The position numbers and the translations under genes were made by a program. Shown here in pieces: positions 60,142 through 64,000 of a stretch of 64,000 bases of DNA (its first letter is position 1; each line of letters begins with the position of its first letter). Origin of the DNA: Streptomyces akebiae (GTDB taxonomy: Bacteria > Actinomycetota > Actinomycetes > Streptomycetales > Streptomycetaceae); the NCBI RefSeq assembly GCF_019599145.1, contig NZ_CP080647.1, positions 4,464,001-4,528,000 of the forward strand, in the 5' to 3' direction. Below the pieces are notes generated by a model. The model saw only the letters and a list, made by a program, of their open reading frames with translations, searched no databases and was not told where the DNA came from.

Positions 60142-60510
60142 GTGAAAGAGGAGCGCTGCGAGGAGTGCGGCAGCAAGATCGTCATCGGGCTCGGATGCGA
60201 ATGTCCGCCGGGCTCGTCCGCGTCGGCGCCCTCGCGTTCGGTAGGCACGTTCGTGAAGAGGGAGTGGCGTACTCACCCGGAGGACACGATCCTGATCTCC
60301 CCGGCTCGGTGCGCGCACAGGCCCGGCTGGTGCGACCACATGACCGAGGACGACGTACGGCCGCCACGGTGGGGGTGGATCACGAATCCTCCACCTGGGC
60401 TCTGGGAGCGGTTGAGTACTGCTTCTCCGGCGACCGCCACCGCGGGCAACCAGAGCCGACGGGCCGTACGGCGGTGCACCGACTGCGAGTTGAACCTTGC
60501 GCAGGGTTGA
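60142..60510 (+). CDS. Small Cys-rich protein, possible zinc ribbon
   Basis: 122 residues from GTG 60142, 16 bp after the GNAT stop. Cysteines come in pairs: ERCEECGSK, GLGCECPP, two more in PARCAHRPGWCDH, and RRCTDCELN at the C-terminus, so one or two structural zinc sites are likely. The middle is Trp/Pro-rich (RPPRWGWITNPPPGLWERL). I recognise no family. Spacing suggests it is the last gene of the peptide operon. Confidence 0.55.
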   Translation: MKEERCEECGSKIVIGLGCECPPGSSASAPSRSVGTFVKREWRTHPEDTILISPARCAHRPGWCDHMTEDDVRPPRWGWITNPPPGLWERLSTASPATATAGNQSRRAVRRCTDCELNLAQG

Positions 60511-60595
60511 CCACAGGGCTCCGACGCCGCTCTGCTCTCGTTTCGTCTCGTGTCGGTGGCGCAGCCGCAACTGCCGACGGCCGCGCCCGCCGACG

Positions 60596-61403
60596 TCAGT
60601 AGGTGATGACGAGCCGTACGGAAGGCCGGTCGATCACGGCTCCGTCGGCGAGGTCGTTGTCCGGTGTGTCCGCGGGGTAGGCGGTGACTGCGGGTTCGAC
60701 GGTCCTGGCCGGGCTCCAGGCGCGGATCTGCGCGCAGATCCGCTCGGCGAGATCGGCGCCGGCCGGGCCGTAGCCGACGGCTCCCAGCCGGAACCGGGGT
60801 TCGGTGCCCGGGTCTGCGGCGGTGCGCTCCAGGGTGAAGTACGCGATGGAGTCACCCTCGACGAGGGCGGGGCTCAGGGCGGGCGAGGCGGGGCGGTGAA
60901 GGCCGGCCTCCATCGCCGCGGGATTCGCGGTGATACGGCAGGTCGCTCGCTCGGTGGCACTGAGGCGCAGCCATACGCCGTCGAAGGACTCGACGGGGCC
61001 GACCGTCGCGTCGGTCCAGACGACCGTCTTCGGTCGGGTGAGGGCGTCACGCAGGAGTTCCGGGACGATGGGCTGGTCCTCGTCCCAGTAGAGCCTGACG
61101 AACCGGTCGTCGTCGATGTAGTCGTTCCGCTCTCCGTCCTGGCCGATCACCGGGAGGAAGCCGCACATCTTCACGGAGTCGGACGTCATCCGGTCCTTCT
61201 CGCGTCGGAACGCCACGGACCGCGACAGCCCGCGCCATCGCAGCGGGACGACGAGGCGTCCGCCGACGGCGAGCTGGTCCCACCAGGTTCCGGGGAGGTC
61301 CCACATGCCGACGGCGGCGATCATGCGGTCGTAGGGGCTGAACTCCTCGGCGCCGAGGGCGCCGTCCCTGGTGACCACGCGAACGTCGTCGCACCCGTTC
61401 GCG
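60596..61403 (-). pseudogene. C-terminal half of an FxLD-system-type methyltransferase
   Basis: About 268 residues remain. The retained part starts ELDANGCDDVRVVTRDGALG (end of the SAM-binding domain), continues with SPYDRMIAAVGMWDLPGTWW and LAVGGRLVVPLRWRGLSRSV, and ends RPSVRLVITY. This matches PCMT-like methyltransferases of FxLD-type RiPP systems. The N-terminal half, including the SAM motif E-x-G-x-G, is gone. The break coincides with a 37-bp IS256 end, and the upstream frame is not homologous. Confidence 0.75.
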
Positions 61404-61440
61404 TCCAGCTCGGGAGTTACACCGCTCACCGTACAGACCC
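61404..61440. mobile_element. Solo IS256 right end (37 bp)
   Basis: TCCAGCTCGGGAGTTACACC and the following 17 bases are identical to 47934-47970, the right end of the intact IS256 copy. No other IS sequence is present, so this is a scar of deletion or adjacent transposition that removed the methyltransferase 5' half. Confidence 0.88.
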
Positions 61441-61495
61441 TGGCGTGCCGCGCGTGCGACTGGGTGGTCCCGGCGTCGATGGAGTGGGCACGGGG

Positions 61496-61527
61496 CTCGG
61501 GCCTCGGGCCTCGGGCCTCGGGCCTCG
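61496..61527. repeat. 7-bp tandem repeat (CTCGGGC)n
   Basis: Four and a half perfect copies of CTCGGGC lie between the solo IS end and the next gene. No gene is seen between 61441 and 61545. Confidence 0.75.
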
Positions 61528-61545
61528 AAGAGCGTGGGGCGGTGG

Positions 61546-61956
61546 TCAGGCGGGGAGCCAGGCGGGCCACTGGGGTGGGACGTTGCTTGTGGGGCAGAGG
61601 CCGGAGTCGCCGGGGTAGCCGTCCAGGGTGCCTCGGGTTGCGAAGAGCCACCAGGCCGGCCCGACCGTCGCCACGACGACCAGCAGCGTCGGCAGTGCGG
61701 CGCGGAGTGCCCTCGGTGCGCGAAGCGTCAGGCGTCGGCCGATGGCCAGTGCCACGAGCCCGACGAGCGCCTCGGCTCCCACGACGAGAGTGAGCAGGAA
61801 GTTGAGTTCGAGGCGTCCGCCGGCGTCGTAACCCGCGTCGCAGTACGCGCGTGCCCAGACGGTCAGTGACCAGGCGGCGCAGCCCATGGCGACGCCGAGC
61901 AAGGCGGAGCACGCCCAGGGAAGACAGGAGGTGGAACTCGGCTCGGATGTGTGCAC
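61546..61956 (-). CDS. Small membrane protein of unknown function
   Basis: About 136 residues if started at GTG 61956; ATG 61887 would remove most of the first helix. Three transmembrane helices are visible (LPWACSALLGVAMGCAAWSL, NFLLTLVVGAEALVGLVALA, LPTLLVVVATVGPAWWLFA), followed by a short extracytoplasmic C-terminus with Cys (DSGLCPTSNVPPQWPAWLPA). No ribosome site is clear. It lies 62 bp downstream of the P450 gene on the same strand. Confidence 0.6.
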   Translation of the reverse strand: MHTSEPSSTSCLPWACSALLGVAMGCAAWSLTVWARAYCDAGYDAGGRLELNFLLTLVVGAEALVGLVALAIGRRLTLRAPRALRAALPTLLVVVATVGPAWWLFATRGTLDGYPGDSGLCPTSNVPPQWPAWLPA

Positions 61957-62018
61957 GACATGACACGACAGCGAACGCACCGTCCATGGTTCCTGGGTGG
62001 GGCGTGGGGTGTGGGTGG

Positions 62019-63296
62019 TCAGAGGGTGAGCGGGAGGGTCTTCAGGCCTCGGGTCAGGCGGGTGTGGCGCCAGGGGAGGGTTTCGACGGGGGCCGCCAGG
62101 CTGGCGTGGGGGTGGCGGGTGATGACGGCGTGGAGGGCGAGTTCGGCCTCGGCTCTGGCCAAAGGGGCACCCAGGCATCGGTGGATGCCGTGGCCGAAGG
62201 CGAGGTGTCCTGCGGCGGGGCGGGTGAGATCCAAGCGGTCGGGATCGGGGAATCGGTCCGGGTCGCGGTTGGCGGCGCCGGGTGCGATGAGGACCGGGGC
62301 GCCTTCGGGGATCTCCGTACCGCCGAGTGTGAGTGCCTCGGTGCTGTAGCGGAACGTGGCGATCCCGACGGGCGAGTCGTAGCGCAGCAGCTCGTCCAGC
62401 GCGCTGCCGAGGAGCTGCGGCTCGGCCCTCAGTCGCGCGAGTGATTCCGGGTGCCGGAGGAGGGCGAGGGCCGCGTTGCCGATGAAGTTGGTGGTGGTCT
62501 CGTGGCCGGCCACCAGCAAAAGTACGGCGAGCGATACGAGTTCGTCCTCGGACAGGCGGTCCTGGCCGTCGCGTACGGCGATGAGGTCGTCGAGCAGGCT
62601 GGTGCCGGGTGCGGTGCGCTTGGTGGCGACGAGGGCGGTCATATAGTCGCCGACGGCGTGGGAGGCGGCGTCGATCCGTCGCGGGTCTCCGGCGGCGAAC
62701 AGGTCGCTCGACCAGGTGCGTACGGATGCGCGGTCGGACTCGGGCACCCCGAGCAGCTCGCAGATGACCGTGACGGGCAGCGGGACCGCGAGGTCGGCGA
62801 CGAGGTCCACCGTTCCGTGGTCCGGCCATGCGTCGAGCAACTCGTCGACGAGGCCCGAGATGTAGGGGCGCAGCCGGGCGACCGCCCCGGTGGTGAACGC
62901 CTTCGTCACCAGCGCCCGTAGCCGGGCGTGGTGCGGGGGATCGGTGGCGAGCATGTTCCGGGAGACGGCCGGGTGGAGATCGCGTTGCGACGGCCGACCG
63001 GCGAAGAATTTCGTGGTGTCCTTCGAGAGCCGGGGGTCGGTGAACGCCTCCCGGGCCTCGGTGTAGCCGGTGACCAGGTAGCTGTGGCGGCCTCCTGAAC
63101 CGGTGGGTACCCTGCGTACCGGTGCCGCTTCGCGCAGGCGGGCGTACGTGGGGTAGGGGTCGGCGAAGAATGCGGGGTCCTGCAACGGGTCGGTTGCGCT
63201 GGTGGGGCGGGGGTCCTCGGTTGGGTGGGGGGCCTCGGTCGGGTGGGGGGCTTCGGTCGGGTGGGGGGCTTCGGTCGGGTGGGGCGGGTTGGTCAC
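62019..63296 (-). CDS. Cytochrome P450
   Basis: 425 residues from GTG 63296, which overlaps the upstream gene stop as GTGA; this decides the start. The first ~30 residues are a repeated PHPTEA segment. The I-helix oxygen-binding motif is LLLVAGHETTTN, the ExxR is in LDELLRYDS with the distal R, and the heme loop is FGHGIHRCLGAPLA. It is a class I bacterial CYP and needs a ferredoxin; none is adjacent. The substrate is unknown. Pairing with a DUF6545 membrane protein recurs in Streptomyces. Confidence 0.93.
   Translation of the reverse strand: MTNPPHPTEAPHPTEAPHPTEAPHPTEDPRPTSATDPLQDPAFFADPYPTYARLREAAPVRRVPTGSGGRHSYLVTGYTEAREAFTDPRLSKDTTKFFAGRPSQRDLHPAVSRNMLATDPPHHARLRALVTKAFTTGAVARLRPYISGLVDELLDAWPDHGTVDLVADLAVPLPVTVICELLGVPESDRASVRTWSSDLFAAGDPRRIDAASHAVGDYMTALVATKRTAPGTSLLDDLIAVRDGQDRLSEDELVSLAVLLLVAGHETTTNFIGNAALALLRHPESLARLRAEPQLLGSALDELLRYDSPVGIATFRYSTEALTLGGTEIPEGAPVLIAPGAANRDPDRFPDPDRLDLTRPAAGHLAFGHGIHRCLGAPLARAEAELALHAVITRHPHASLAAPVETLPWRHTRLTRGLKTLPLTL
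63215..63286 (-). repeat. 18-bp in-frame tandem repeat at the P450 5' end (4 copies)
   Basis: Four 18-bp units, of which two are identical or nearly so (CTTCGGTCGGGTGGGGGG), encode PHPTEA repeats right after the start of the P450. Being in multiples of three, length changes would keep the frame. Confidence 0.88.
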
Positions 63297-64000
63297 GTTC
63301 GGGGATCCGTTCCGGACGGTGCCAGGGGGTCGGTGGTGGGGGTGGTTTCGTGCTGGGTGTATGCCTGGGCTACGAGCAGCAGCCATTCGGTCTCGGCTCG
63401 GAGGTTGCCCGCTCGGGAGGCGGTTCTGGAGGGCGCGGGTGCGGCTCCGGTTCTAAGTTCGTTTCCGGTCCTGGGTTCGCTTCCCGTTCTGGGTTCGCTT
63501 CCCGTTCTGGGTTCGCTTCCCGTTCTGGGTTCGCTTCCCGTTGTCTTCGCGTGTACGGCCGCGCGCAGGATCGCGGCCTCGACGATGGCGTCTCCTTCCT
63601 GGGTTCCCGTCAAGCCGCGTGCGGCGACGGCCCGTTCGGCGCTCTCCTGGACGCGCACCGAGCGGTGGGGGCGAAGGGCGAGCACTCCGTCGTTGATCTC
63701 GATCACCCGGCGGTGGAGGTGGAAGTCGGAGTCGTCCACGTGCTGCGACCCCGCCGGGCCCAGGACGACCTCAGGGGTCGTGTCGGTGATGTCCTTCCAC
63801 AGGGGGGCCAGCGCGGCGAACGACCTCGACTCCCAGCGACGGCGCAGGAACTGGCTGAACGGCCACACGACCGCCGGGAGGGTGAGCCCCACGGTGACGA
63901 GGAGTACCGCGACCGCCGGCGCCGTGACGCTGAACACGCAGCGGACGGGGCTGATGGGCGTCGAGCATCGGACGCCGTGCGGCAGGAGGTCCAGTTCGAG
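63293..64000 (-). CDS. DUF6545-like (MAB_1171c-type) membrane protein, partial
   Basis: The 5' end lies beyond the window; the frame is open to base 64000. The visible part begins with a last transmembrane helix (TAPAVAVLLVTVGLTLPAVV). The cytoplasmic DUF6545 pattern follows: RRRWESRSFAALAPLWKDIT, PEVVLGP, then DFHLHRRVIEINDGVLALRP. Towards the C-terminus there are TGSEPR repeats and a helix (AETEWLLLVAQAY). Such proteins neighbour XRE regulators and P450s in Streptomyces. The stop overlaps the P450 start. Confidence 0.8.
   Translation of the reverse strand, partial: LELDLLPHGVRCSTPISPVRCVFSVTAPAVAVLLVTVGLTLPAVVWPFSQFLRRRWESRSFAALAPLWKDITDTTPEVVLGPAGSQHVDDSDFHLHRRVIEINDGVLALRPHRSVRVQESAERAVAARGLTGTQEGDAIVEAAILRAAVHAKTTGSEPRTGSEPRTGSEPRTGSEPRTGNELRTGAAPAPSRTASRAGNLRAETEWLLLVAQAYTQHETTPTTDPLAPSGTDPRT
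63449..63538 (-). repeat. 18-bp in-frame tandem repeat in the DUF6545-like gene (5 copies)
   Basis: Five 18-bp units, the last three identical (CGTTCTGGGTTCGCTTCC), encode TGSEPR repeats. The unit length equals that of the P450 repeat, but the sequence differs. Confidence 0.9.

Noticed and set aside
63215..63538. CRISPR-like array
   Set aside because: The repeats are direct tandem and coding, with no spacers. No cas gene or spaced repeat was seen anywhere in the window.

Overview
The window is high-GC actinobacterial chromosome and almost certainly Streptomyces. Evidence is the extreme third-position GC with long antisense shadow ORFs, many GTG starts, leaderless genes, and an ordered set of Streptomyces genes: bldG, a Crp-type regulator, wblA, an actinobacterial Tad cluster and paired ArsA-like ATPases. 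The order from bldG to wblA matches what I remember of the S. coelicolor SCO3548-SCO3580 segment. That is memory, not a search.

Left two thirds (1-38.3 kb, core genome). The bldG switch pair (anti-sigma factor plus antagonist) runs leftward, divergent from an MrfA/YprA-type DEAD-box repair helicase. A leftward Tad/Flp cluster (CpaE/Ssd-like ATPase, TadA, TadB, TadC, Flp-like pilin, TadE, TadE-like) fills 3.8-9.1 kb. Next come an HAD phosphatase, a probable 6S-like RNA, a degenerate Fic-fold protein, a CooC/ParA-like ATPase, a secreted deacetylase-like lipoprotein, a SulP transporter fused to beta-carbonic anhydrase, acetyl-CoA synthetase, NhaA, a holin-fold membrane protein coupled to an alpha/beta hydrolase, and a MarP-like membrane protease. 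These are followed by a CoA-type NUDIX enzyme, endonuclease III, Crp, an MBL/NUDIX/RidA/DUF4177 leftward operon, two coupled ArsA-like ATPases, WblA, a class A penicillin-binding protein, a YqeY protein, a metallophosphoesterase and a Pr6Pr membrane protein. The core block ends at tRNA-Pro(CGG).

Right third (38.3-64 kb, accessory). Directly after tRNA-Pro lies a decayed integrative element. It carries a single-chain restriction-modification protein without a helicase domain, an acidic orphan protein, a DUF433/DUF5615 toxin-antitoxin pair, and a tyrosine integrase with a LacI-type HTH embedded in its catalytic half. Its xis gene is cut off by an IS256 element. Then comes a scrap zone: a transposase fragment, a 53-bp direct repeat flanking a DUF1330/LysR pair, a truncated Vgb-like propeller, a frameshifted PIG-L deacetylase, an orphan protein with a PH-like C-terminus, and an IS5-type element with a coupled passenger gene.

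The best candidate for an undescribed system is at 55.3-60.5 kb. It contains a membrane-anchored NB-ARC/TPR protein, a 67-residue peptide ending in WPWPL, a radical SAM/SPASM maturase, a GNAT acetyltransferase and a Cys-rich small protein. This resembles the FxsABT/cyclophane RiPP layout, but the precursor lacks the FxSxx ending. Beside it is the C-terminal half of an FxLD-system-type methyltransferase, truncated exactly at a 37-bp solo IS256 end. The window closes with a membrane protein, a cytochrome P450 and a partial DUF6545-like membrane protein; the last two each contain in-frame 18-bp tandem repeats.

Regulatory sequence of note: three DnaA-box-like 9-mers spaced 18-20 bp apart at 9.34-9.38 kb, three further perfect TTGTCCACA boxes, a Crp-like palindrome upstream of crp, and several strong intrinsic terminators.
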